Positions 1-5,933 of a DNA stretch of 8,631 nucleotides are shown here, piece after piece. A program made the position numbers and the translations under genes. The DNA is from Anaerolineaceae bacterium (lineage in GTDB: Bacteria > Chloroflexota > Anaerolineae > Anaerolineales > Anaerolineaceae). The notes beneath the pieces are model-generated. The model had not been told where the DNA came from. It searched no databases and was given only the letters and a program-made list of their open reading frames with translations. The stretch lies in the NCBI GenBank assembly GCA_003542325.1, contig DPKV01000057.1:1-8631 (forward strand). Direction: 5' to 3'. How positions within the stretch are numbered: position 1 is the stretch's first letter; every line of letters begins with the position of its first letter.

Positions 1-60
1 GGGTTTCCGTAAAGTCTCGGCTAATTTTTCATCTCATTAAAATGGGTTGCCCGTTTGAGG

Positions 61-79
61 TATGATAATAACTATCATA
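61..79. promoter_or_regulatory. Fur-family-like operator upstream of the tlpA-like operon
   Basis: A 19-bp palindrome centred on position 70 has one mismatched pair (68/72). Its core at 63-77, TGATAATAACTATCA, matches the published Bacillus-type Fur 7-1-7 consensus TGATAATNATTATCA at all but one defined position. It lies 23 bp before the first start codon, where a bound repressor could block transcription or elongation. No convincing -35/-10 pair with normal spacing is visible around it. PerR, Zur and Mur boxes share the 7-1-7 architecture, so the metal or peroxide signal is not determined. Confidence 0.5.
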
Positions 80-101
80 TTTCACAACATTTGAGGACAT
101 C

Positions 102-662
102 ATGAACAAAAAGACCTTTATCGGTAGTGTTACAGCCATACTCATTCTCAGCCTGACCTGGGTAGTCCTGACGCCAATCTTCTTTCCGGGTGTCATGGCA
201 GCAGACCAGCCTACGGCGGCTCATCCCGGCTTCGCTGCGCCTGAGTTCACCCTTGAGACGCCGGAAGGTAGTTTGGTTTCCCTGTCCGATTATGAGGGAC
301 GGCCGGTACTTGTTTTCCTCTGGGCGTCCTGGTGTTCGGTCTGCAAAGCGACGTTACCCGGACTACAAACCGTTTATGAAGACTTCGCCCCTCAAGGTTT
401 TGAAATCCTGGCTGTCAATATGACCACCCAGGACACGCTTTCTTCAGCCATTTCCTATTTCCAATCGCAAGGTTACACTTTTCCCATGTTGATTGACGCT
501 GATGGACAGGTCGCGAAAGAATACCAGATGCATGCCCTGCCCACCTCGATTCTGATTGGCCCGGATGGCGTCGTGCTTGAAGTGACCGTCGGCGCGGGGA
601 TGAACGGCAGCGCATTGCGGGCCAAACTTGACCAGATCCTGGCTGCAGGGGAAGGTGAGTAG
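102..662 (+). CDS. TlpA/ResA-like thioredoxin-fold protein, membrane-anchored
   Basis: Extracytoplasmic thiol-disulfide oxidoreductase of the TlpA/ResA/redoxin group, 186 aa. Residues 7-28 form a hydrophobic N-terminal segment after a positively charged start, so it is either an uncleaved anchor or a signal peptide. The thioredoxin-fold domain covers about 45-180, with WASWCSVC at 74-81 (redox cysteines C78 and C81) and the cis-proline loop LPTS at 146-149. The start is supported by GAGGA at 93-97. Members of the family reduce apocytochrome c, copper-delivery proteins or other periplasmic disulfides; which applies here cannot be told. The stop lies 3 nt before the Lgt-like/FolK fusion gene, so the two are almost certainly one operon. 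A Fur-like palindrome upstream suggests metal- or redox-responsive control. Confidence 0.88.
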   Translation: MNKKTFIGSVTAILILSLTWVVLTPIFFPGVMAADQPTAAHPGFAAPEFTLETPEGSLVSLSDYEGRPVLVFLWASWCSVCKATLPGLQTVYEDFAPQGFEILAVNMTTQDTLSSAISYFQSQGYTFPMLIDADGQVAKEYQMHALPTSILIGPDGVVLEVTVGAGMNGSALRAKLDQILAAGEGE

Positions 663-665
663 CCC

Positions 666-1910
666 ATGTTTCCTGTGATTGATATTGGTCCTGTCGCCGT
701 CCAGGCGGCCGGCCTGGTCCTCCTCCTCAGTTTATGGATCGGAATCTGGTTGACCGGTAAACTGGCAGCGAACCTTGGCACAAATGGGGACGCAATCGAA
801 ACCGGAATATTGTATGGATTGCTGGCAGGGATCCTGGGTGCAAGGCTGGGTTTCCTGATCCAAAATCCGTCCATCTTTGCGGATAATCCTCTCAGTCTGG
901 TTTCCCTCACCCCCGCCATGCTGGATGGCAGCTTTGGCCTGTTGACCGCCGCTCTGACGCTAGTCATCCTCTTTCAGAAGAAACACCTGCCCTTATGGCC
1001 CACGCTGGACACGCTCAGCCCCCTGGTCATTATGATCTTTGCTGGCATCCATATAGCTGACTATGCGAATGGTAATAATTTCGGCTTACCCACCACTCTC
1101 CCCTGGGGTGTTTACCTCTGGAATGCAGTCCGCCATCCCGTCCAGCTTTATATACTTCTGCTGGGGTTGGTACTCTTCTTATGGCTTCTTCTTCAAACCA
1201 GGGTGTTGAGGCGAACCGGTTTTATACGCAGCGGCATTCTATTCTCAGCCACCCTCGCAGGCTTGGCGTTCATCACCCTGATCACAAGAGCCTTTGTGGC
1301 TGAAAAGTTGTCTTTCCTCGGTGCTGACCTGATCCAGGTGATTGCGTTTTTCATTTTAGGGTTTTGTTTGTACCTCATTTATCATAAAGCCTTCAAAGAC
1401 AGAAAACATATCGTCGTCTATCTCAGTCTGGGATCGAATCGTAACCCGGAAGAGAATCTCATCCGGGCTGTAGAATTGATTGCAGAGGACTTCAAAATCC
1501 GGACCAGGTCCAACCTGTATAGAACCGTGGATGTCCGTGAGAATGCGGGAAAAAACCAATATTTCAACCAGGTGCTGGAAATTGAAGTCGACATGCCATA
1601 TATCGATTTGCTGTCCTGGTCGAAAGACCTGGAAAGCCGGTTTGACAGAGAGCCGGGAGATAAAGATAATGTGCCGCTGGATGTGGACATCATCGTCTAT
1701 AATGGAGATGTGTTCTCGGCCGGTGGAAAGACCATTCCAGACCCAAACCTGAGCCGTTTCAGTTACATCGCCTTCCCCCTGGCGGAGATCACACCGGAAT
1801 TCAGACATCCGGCAACCGGACAATCCATCCAGGATATCCTGACTGCGCTGGAGAAGTCCGGGCAGCCCATTGAGAAATTGACCGAGGTGGAAAATGGAAC
1901 TCAAAGGTAA
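666..1910 (+). CDS. Fusion: degenerate Lgt-like membrane domain + HPPK (FolK) domain
   Basis: A 414-aa protein with two parts. Residues 1-245 are a multi-pass membrane domain resembling prolipoprotein diacylglyceryl transferase: GARLGF at 58-63, ANGNNFG and TLPWG at 134-148, RHPVQLY at 156-162. Key Lgt residues are changed. The E. coli Arg143 and Asn146 positions hold H129 and D132, the HGG motif is lost (SFGLL, 89-93), and QLYE is QLYI, so lipoprotein modification is unlikely. Residues 249-405 are a 6-hydroxymethyl-dihydropterin pyrophosphokinase domain: YLSLGSN at 252-258, SNLYRT at 282-287, PLDVDI with metal-binding D339 and D341, and PLAEITPEFRHP at 371-382. It would transfer pyrophosphate from ATP to the pterin in folate synthesis, on the cytoplasmic side. 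Reading is continuous, with no Met near the junction. AAGGTGAG at 652-659 precedes the start; the 3' end overlaps the next gene by 17 nt. Confidence 0.8.
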   Translation: MFPVIDIGPVAVQAAGLVLLLSLWIGIWLTGKLAANLGTNGDAIETGILYGLLAGILGARLGFLIQNPSIFADNPLSLVSLTPAMLDGSFGLLTAALTLVILFQKKHLPLWPTLDTLSPLVIMIFAGIHIADYANGNNFGLPTTLPWGVYLWNAVRHPVQLYILLLGLVLFLWLLLQTRVLRRTGFIRSGILFSATLAGLAFITLITRAFVAEKLSFLGADLIQVIAFFILGFCLYLIYHKAFKDRKHIVVYLSLGSNRNPEENLIRAVELIAEDFKIRTRSNLYRTVDVRENAGKNQYFNQVLEIEVDMPYIDLLSWSKDLESRFDREPGDKDNVPLDVDIIVYNGDVFSAGGKTIPDPNLSRFSYIAFPLAEITPEFRHPATGQSIQDILTALEKSGQPIEKLTEVENGTQR

Positions 1911-2625
1911 GACTGCACTCGTAACCGGAGGTGGAATCCGGGTTGGGAAAGCCATCGCACTTGCCCTGGCAGCCGAAGGCGCCAACCTGGTCATCCATTA
2001 CAACCGGTCGCGGGAACCGGCTGAAGAAACCGCAGCCCTGGCACGTGCCCTGGGCGTCCAGGCCATCACTCTGGGCGCAGATTTCAATGATTCCAAAGCC
2101 GTGGAAACGCTTTTCCCGAAAGCATTAACCAAATTCGATGCGATTGACATCCTGGTCAACTGCGCGGCCATCTACCTGCGGGGAAACGGTTTGGAAACGG
2201 ACCGAAAGGCCTGGGAAATGCAGTTCAGGATCAATCTCAAAGCCCCCTTCCTCCTGACCCAGGCTTTTGCCCGGCAGCTTCCTCATGAAAAACCTGGCCG
2301 GGTGTTGAACATCGCCGACGCTCAGATCAACCAGCATCGCCCAGATCATTTTGCCTATCGGTTGACAAAAAACGCCCTGGTGGAAATGACCCGGATGTTC
2401 GCTCTGGAACTCGCACCGGATATCACCGTCAATGCTTTGGGATTGGGGATCATGCTGCCGCTGGCAGACCGGGGAGATGTGGATCTCGAAGTCTATGCCC
2501 GGGAGAACGTGCCGCTCAACCGCACCGGCAGTCCTGAGATCGCCGCTGAAAACGCACTCCACCTCATCAAAAGTGATTTTACGACCGGTGCTTTCCTGCC
2601 GGTGGATGGCGGGCAGTACATCTAA
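1894..2625 (+). CDS. Pteridine reductase-like SDR (PTR1/FolM type)
   Basis: Classical short-chain dehydrogenase/reductase, 243 aa. The Rossmann glycine motif is TGGGIRVG at 11-18, followed by HYNRS at 35-39, which matches the NADPH-selecting HYxRS of Leishmania PTR1, and NCAA at 89-92. The active site has Y155 and K159. The position 13 residues before the Tyr, Ser in most SDRs, is D142 within NIADAQINQ. PTR1 has the same Asp/Tyr/Lys arrangement (D181, Y194, K198 in a very similar NMVDAMTNQ context). This supports NADPH-dependent reduction of dihydropterin, dihydromonapterin or dihydrofolate, which could also compensate for a missing DHFR. The start ATG at 1894 lies inside the end of the FolK fusion gene, with GAGGTGG at 1884-1890, so translation is probably coupled. 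The true substrate is inferred. Confidence 0.78.
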   Translation: MELKGKTALVTGGGIRVGKAIALALAAEGANLVIHYNRSREPAEETAALARALGVQAITLGADFNDSKAVETLFPKALTKFDAIDILVNCAAIYLRGNGLETDRKAWEMQFRINLKAPFLLTQAFARQLPHEKPGRVLNIADAQINQHRPDHFAYRLTKNALVEMTRMFALELAPDITVNALGLGIMLPLADRGDVDLEVYARENVPLNRTGSPEIAAENALHLIKSDFTTGAFLPVDGGQYI

Positions 2626-2631
2626 TCCGAA

Positions 2632-3342
2632 TTATACCTTTACCGGCAAAGCCACCCCATTGACATAAGCCACACCGGATGAAGCCAGGAAAAGAATCGC
2701 CTCGGCAACGGCTTCCGTCGGCACCCATTTCGACCTGTCCGCATTGGGCATCTCCGCCCGGTTTTGCGGCGTATCAATCGTCCCGGGTATGACACAGTTG
2801 ACTTTGATATCCGTCCCGGACACCTCCGTAGCCAGACTCTCAACCAGCCGCAATAATGCCGCTTTTGCAGCACTGTATGCGCCCATCTTCGCCCCACCCT
2901 TCAACGAAGCGCCAGCCGCCACTGCAACCACCCTGCCCGTACCTTTTACGAGCAGGTCAGGCATAAAGCAGCGGCTCAGGTTCAAAAAAGAACCTGCGTT
3001 GATCGCCATCATCCGCTCCCAGGTCTCCTGACCCGTCTCATACACCGGTTCACCGTACGCAAAACCGCCCAGACAATTGACGAGGATGTCTGCCGGTCCA
3101 GCCAGTTGATGCACGTTATCAGCAGCCTTCTCCATCGCAGCCTGATTGGTAACGTCCAGATTATCTATTGGAAAGAATGTTCCATTCGAGTCATCTGGTG
3201 GCCTGATATCCGCCATCCGACCGGTTTTATAATCCAGGCCAAACACCGTCGCGCCCTGGCCCAGAAATGCCTGTATGACTGCCCGGCCAAGATTACCGGC
3301 TGCACCGGTCACCACAACGATTTTCCCATTGAACTCTGTCAT
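2632..3342 (-). CDS. QDPR-like SDR (dihydropteridine reductase-like)
   Basis: A 236-aa SDR: TGAAGNLG at 12-19, D37 after the second strand (suggesting NADH use), NCLGG at 89-93, and Y156/K160. Ala143 occupies the usual catalytic Ser site 13 residues before the Tyr. Mammalian dihydropteridine reductase also has Ala there. The segment IDTPQNRAEMPNADRSKWVP at 189-208 closely parallels the LDTPMNR-SMPEAD-SW-P segment of human QDPR. QDPR uses NADH to recycle quinonoid dihydropterin to the tetrahydro form. The location among folE, folB, folK and a PTR1-like gene strengthens a pterin role. The start has a strong Shine-Dalgarno (AAAGGAG, 3351-3357) lying in the end of the upstream glycosyltransferase gene, whose stop is 2 nt away. 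Its 3' end faces the PTR1-like gene with only 6 bp between. Other QDPR-like SDRs of unknown substrate exist, so the activity is inferred. Confidence 0.72.
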   Translation of the reverse strand: MTEFNGKIVVVTGAAGNLGRAVIQAFLGQGATVFGLDYKTGRMADIRPPDDSNGTFFPIDNLDVTNQAAMEKAADNVHQLAGPADILVNCLGGFAYGEPVYETGQETWERMMAINAGSFLNLSRCFMPDLLVKGTGRVVAVAAGASLKGGAKMGAYSAAKAALLRLVESLATEVSGTDIKVNCVIPGTIDTPQNRAEMPNADRSKWVPTEAVAEAILFLASSGVAYVNGVALPVKV

Positions 3343-3344
3343 TA

Positions 3345-4766
3345 TTATTTCTCCTTTGGTCGGTCATATTCGAGGACAATTACCGTATCTTCAATCCAAC
3401 CTTCCCATTGTTCATCGTTTACCCCTAATTGCCTGGCATTGGAGAGAGTGAACGGTTTTCCATCCATAGTCAAATCCACAAGCTGTCCGGCGGGCGAAAA
3501 CCTGTTGTGGAAATCGTGATAAAGCCGGTCCTCCTCAAAATAGCACCAGGGCGCTAAAACGTACTTCCGGTCTTGAAAAGGTTGAGGGTGTGAAAATTCA
3601 AGAGACAGCCGCTTGGTCGCTGAGGTGATGACTTCTGCATAATTTCTGACCTGCTTTTCAAAGTCCAGATGCGTTTTAAGGTACTTTATTGTGCTATCCG
3701 GGACTTGCCGTTTTTCCTGAATTATCGCAAAGGCTTTTTCTGCAGCAGCTTCCGTGTCACCAAAGGCCACCTTATCGATCATGGTCTCAGGAAGCAGAGT
3801 CCGGTGCACACCGACTTTCGCTACAATGCTCGGTGTGGCACAGGCCAATGATTCATAGGCAACATTGCCAAAGGCTTCCACAATACTCCCAAGACACAAT
3901 GTGGCCTCCCCCAGGCTGTACAACGCAGGCATCTCCATCTGGGAGACCCATGGTATGAACTGAAAGTGTTCACTGACACCCAACTCATCCATTAAAGCCA
4001 GCATATCTGTATGGAAGCTGGCTTCACCACTGGAAACCATGGAGCCGATCCACTCGGGTACCAGAATCTTAAGGTTTTCGACCCCATACTGATGGACCAG
4101 ACAATCGGCGACACGGATCGTTTCCGGTAATCCCTTTCCCGGTTCAGGGCGATGAGGGTGCAACAGAACTGTTTCAGCAGCCGCGTCAACCCCTAATCTC
4201 TGAGCCAAAAACAATGGATCCACTGGTTTGAATACCGACAGGTCAATCCCGTTATTGACTTGATGGATGCGGTCCGTCAGGCCTGGGTAAAAACGGCCCG
4301 CCGTCGCAGCGATCACCGATGCAGAGAACTCAGATACACAAAGGATATCGTCCGCCCGACTGATGAACGAACCCAGCACCGATTCCGGGTAAATATTATC
4401 CCGAAAGGAAATAATGGTCGGGAGTTTTGCATACAGGTCCGGCAGCAGAAATTCCCCATCGTGGATATAGAACCGGTCTGCAGTTCGGAGATGCTCCGCC
4501 AGCCGGTCAACGATCAGCGCCAGCTCGCCGCCGCTGACAGCATAAGGCTGTGGAAAAGGTAAATGAAAAGGAAGGATGGGAAAAACGGTGACATTCTCCG
4601 TCCAGACGAATTTATCCTGACCGCCTTCCGCCCTGGCGCAAAGAATCTCAATTTCATGCCCCTGATCCCCTAAATATTGTGCAATATGGTACAGGTGTTT
4701 GGACGCGCCCCCAGTGACCAGTTTAGGGAAAATTGGATTGATGGAAAACATCACAATCTTCATCAT
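3345..4766 (-). CDS. GT4-family glycosyltransferase with C-terminal extension
   Basis: A 473-aa GT-B-fold retaining glycosyltransferase. The N-terminal acceptor half has the glycine-rich GGASKHLY at 19-26. The donor half has NNGIDLSVFKP at 171-181, HRPEPGKG with R206 and K211 for the nucleotide-sugar phosphates, and the E-x7-E motif EAFGNVAYE at 297-305. There is no signal peptide or membrane segment, so it is cytoplasmic. Residues from about 390 to 473 form an extra tail rich in aromatic and acidic residues (PWCYFEEDRLYHDFHNRF at 406-423) that I do not recognise. Two adjacent ATGs are possible (4766 and 4763); AGGCGG at 4767-4772 touches the first, so the second is slightly favoured. It is translated just upstream of the QDPR-like SDR. 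The acceptor is unknown. GT4 enzymes that glucosylate tetrahydrobiopterin are known in cyanobacteria, which makes a pterin acceptor possible but unproven. Confidence 0.85.
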   Translation of the reverse strand: MMKIVMFSINPIFPKLVTGGASKHLYHIAQYLGDQGHEIEILCARAEGGQDKFVWTENVTVFPILPFHLPFPQPYAVSGGELALIVDRLAEHLRTADRFYIHDGEFLLPDLYAKLPTIISFRDNIYPESVLGSFISRADDILCVSEFSASVIAATAGRFYPGLTDRIHQVNNGIDLSVFKPVDPLFLAQRLGVDAAAETVLLHPHRPEPGKGLPETIRVADCLVHQYGVENLKILVPEWIGSMVSSGEASFHTDMLALMDELGVSEHFQFIPWVSQMEMPALYSLGEATLCLGSIVEAFGNVAYESLACATPSIVAKVGVHRTLLPETMIDKVAFGDTEAAAEKAFAIIQEKRQVPDSTIKYLKTHLDFEKQVRNYAEVITSATKRLSLEFSHPQPFQDRKYVLAPWCYFEEDRLYHDFHNRFSPAGQLVDLTMDGKPFTLSNARQLGVNDEQWEGWIEDTVIVLEYDRPKEK

Positions 4767-4820
4767 CCGCCTGCTTCTGAATTATTCGGTACAATTAATC
4801 GCATTGGAGGCTGAAACCTT

Positions 4821-5177
4821 ATGGACAAAATATTTATCCGCAACCTGAAAGCGATTGGCACTCTGGGAATCCATCCCCATGAGCAGAAAACTCCCCGCGA
4901 AATCCTGGTGAGTGTCGAACTCTCAACAGACATCTCCAGAGCGGCAGAAAATGATGATATCCACGCCACCATCAATTATGCCACCCTGGCCAGGTCCATC
5001 CAGGCCTATATTAATACGCACGTGTTCCTGACCATTGAAGCACTTATTGAAGCGCTCGCCGTGGAAATCCTGCACAATCCATTGATCGAGGAACTTTGGC
5101 TTCGAGTGGAGAAGCCCGGCGCAGTTCCCAATGCTGATATGGTCGGCGTGGAGATCAGCCGGCGGCGGACAGATTAG
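4821..5177 (+). CDS. folB: Dihydroneopterin aldolase FolB
   Basis: Cleaves 7,8-dihydroneopterin to 6-hydroxymethyl-7,8-dihydropterin and glycolaldehyde in folate synthesis; many family members also epimerise it to dihydromonapterin. The 118-aa length is typical. Visible family hallmarks are the N-terminal DKIFIRNL, the pterin-site E21 in [17 protein letters not shown] with Y53, the helix [10 protein letters not shown] at 71-80, catalytic K98 in VEKPGA, and a final VGVEISR strand. TTGGAGG at 4804-4810 supports the start, with a rather long 10-nt spacing. The gene diverges from the glycosyltransferase gene across 54 bp, which must hold promoters for both. Its stop codon overlaps that of folE on the other strand. 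Confidence 0.93.
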   Translation: MDKIFIRNLKAIGTLGIHPHEQKTPREILVSVELSTDISRAAENDDIHATINYATLARSIQAYINTHVFLTIEALIEALAVEILHNPLIEELWLRVEKPGAVPNADMVGVEISRRRTD

Positions 5178-5812
5178 AAATGCAGTCGTTCTGCGCCGCG
5201 GCTGATATTATCGAGGAACTCCATTCGGGTGGACATATCCTCCCGGAATACGCCGAGCATGGTTGACGTTGTCATCCGGGCATCATGTTTTTTGACACCC
5301 CGAAGCATCATGCACATATGCAATCCTTCAGCGACCACAGCAACACCTTGTGGGTTTAATACCACCTGAATGTATTCAGCAATCTGGCGGGTCATCCGTT
5401 CCTGAACCTGCAGCCTCCGGGAAAAGAGGTCCACAATTCGAGGTATTTTGGATAAGCCGATGACTTTATCTGTGGGGATATACGCCACATGAATACGGCC
5501 GATGAACGGCAGCATGTGATGTTCACAAAGACTGTAAAACTCAATATCCCGAACGATTACCATCTCATCATAGGCAACGTTGAAAATGGCATCATTAATC
5601 AAGGCCTTCGGGTCCATCCGGTAACCGGCAAGTAATTCCTCGTAACTTCCGGCCACCCGGTGGGGTGTCCGCTGAAGACCCTCACGATCCACATCTTCAC
5701 CGACCGCATTGAGAATATTCTTGACAGATTCCTCAATCGTTTCCAGATCCATATCTTCATTGCAGAATAAATCCGCTGCCAAAGCAAGGGGATCATTGCA
5801 ATCATCAACCAT
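5174..5812 (-). CDS. folE: GTP cyclohydrolase I (FolE, type IA)
   Basis: Converts GTP to 7,8-dihydroneopterin triphosphate, the first step of folate and tetrahydropterin synthesis; a cytoplasmic toroidal decamer in known members. 212 aa from the chosen start. The zinc ligands are C96 and H99 ([10 protein letters not shown]) and C167 (GLHMCMM). H98 and H165 match the catalytic histidines of E. coli Fol[24 protein letters not shown] lies at 119-141 and the RGV...TTSTMLG signature at 171-187. Keeping all three zinc ligands marks the zinc-dependent type I enzyme, not FolE2. The ATG at 5812 is chosen because AGAGG lies 6 nt upstream; the reading frame stays open to a TTG at 5860, but no comparable Shine-Dalgarno precedes it. 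A terminator for hpf sits just upstream, so folE needs its own promoter within about 60 bp. None is clear. Confidence 0.95.
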   Translation of the reverse strand: MVDDCNDPLALAADLFCNEDMDLETIEESVKNILNAVGEDVDREGLQRTPHRVAGSYEELLAGYRMDPKALINDAIFNVAYDEMVIVRDIEFYSLCEHHMLPFIGRIHVAYIPTDKVIGLSKIPRIVDLFSRRLQVQERMTRQIAEYIQVVLNPQGVAVVAEGLHMCMMLRGVKKHDARMTTSTMLGVFREDMSTRMEFLDNISRGAERLHF

Positions 5813-5818
5813 GTTTAC

Positions 5819-5823
5819 CTCTT
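5819..5823 (-). promoter_or_regulatory. Shine-Dalgarno deciding the folE start
   Basis: On the minus strand AGAGG precedes ATG 5812 by 6 nt. It lies inside the frame extension that begins at TTG 5860, and it is the reason for preferring the 212-aa FolE over the 228-aa version. Confidence 0.7.
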
Positions 5824-5874
5824 TTCTGTTGTAATAGTCATTGTATTCTAGCATTAACAATCCCCATTATGAAA

Positions 5875-5911
5875 GAAAAAAGCGGCTTGTACAAGTCATT
5901 GTACAAGCCGC
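5875..5911 (-). terminator. Rho-independent terminator after hpf
   Basis: A perfect 13-bp inverted repeat, GCGGCTTGTACAA / TTGTACAAGCCGC (5882-5894 and 5899-5911), has a 4-nt loop. On the minus strand it is followed by six Ts (5881-5876). It starts 22 bp past the hpf stop codon and should end the pilin-comF-hpf transcript before folE. Only the minus orientation has the U tract, so it is one-directional. Confidence 0.93.
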
Positions 5912-5933
5912 CCAGGTTTACATGAAAAGGGTC

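Noticed and set aside
1..60. An upstream gene end or a clear -35/-10 promoter at the left edge
   Set aside because: TTGCCC at 47-52 has no -10 at 16-18 bp, and no coding frame is convincing in this short AT-rich stretch.
473..967. Long minus-strand open frame opposite the tlpA-like and Lgt-FolK genes
   Set aside because: It lies antisense to two well-supported genes, has low-complexity Pro/Arg/Ser-rich composition, no recognisable domain and no ribosome-binding site.
666..1400. A functional prolipoprotein diacylglyceryl transferase (lgt)
   Set aside because: The fold-level motifs are recognisable, but the Arg143, Asn146 and HGG positions are replaced by His, Asp and SFGLL, so the gene is called Lgt-like, not lgt.
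1356..1994. 212-codon minus-strand frame opposite the FolK domain
   Set aside because: It is a shadow of the real FolK and pteridine reductase frames; its product shows no family motif.
3106..3519. 137-codon plus-strand frame across the SDR/glycosyltransferase junction
   Set aside because: It is antisense to two genes with clear catalytic motifs and has no domain of its own.
4767..4820. Specific -35/-10 promoters between the glycosyltransferase gene and folB
   Set aside because: A TACAAT occurs at 4790-4795, but no -35 is found at acceptable spacing on either strand; promoters must exist nearby but cannot be placed.
5813..5860. N-terminal extension of FolE from TTG 5860 or ATG 5854
   Set aside because: No good Shine-Dalgarno precedes either codon, whereas AGAGG precedes ATG 5812, and the extra residues ([10 protein letters not shown]) look like translated leader.
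5813..5933. A folate or preQ1 riboswitch upstream of folE
   Set aside because: Only about 60 bp lie between the hpf terminator and the folE start, and the one strong hairpin ends in a U tract oriented for hpf; no aptamer-like core is seen.
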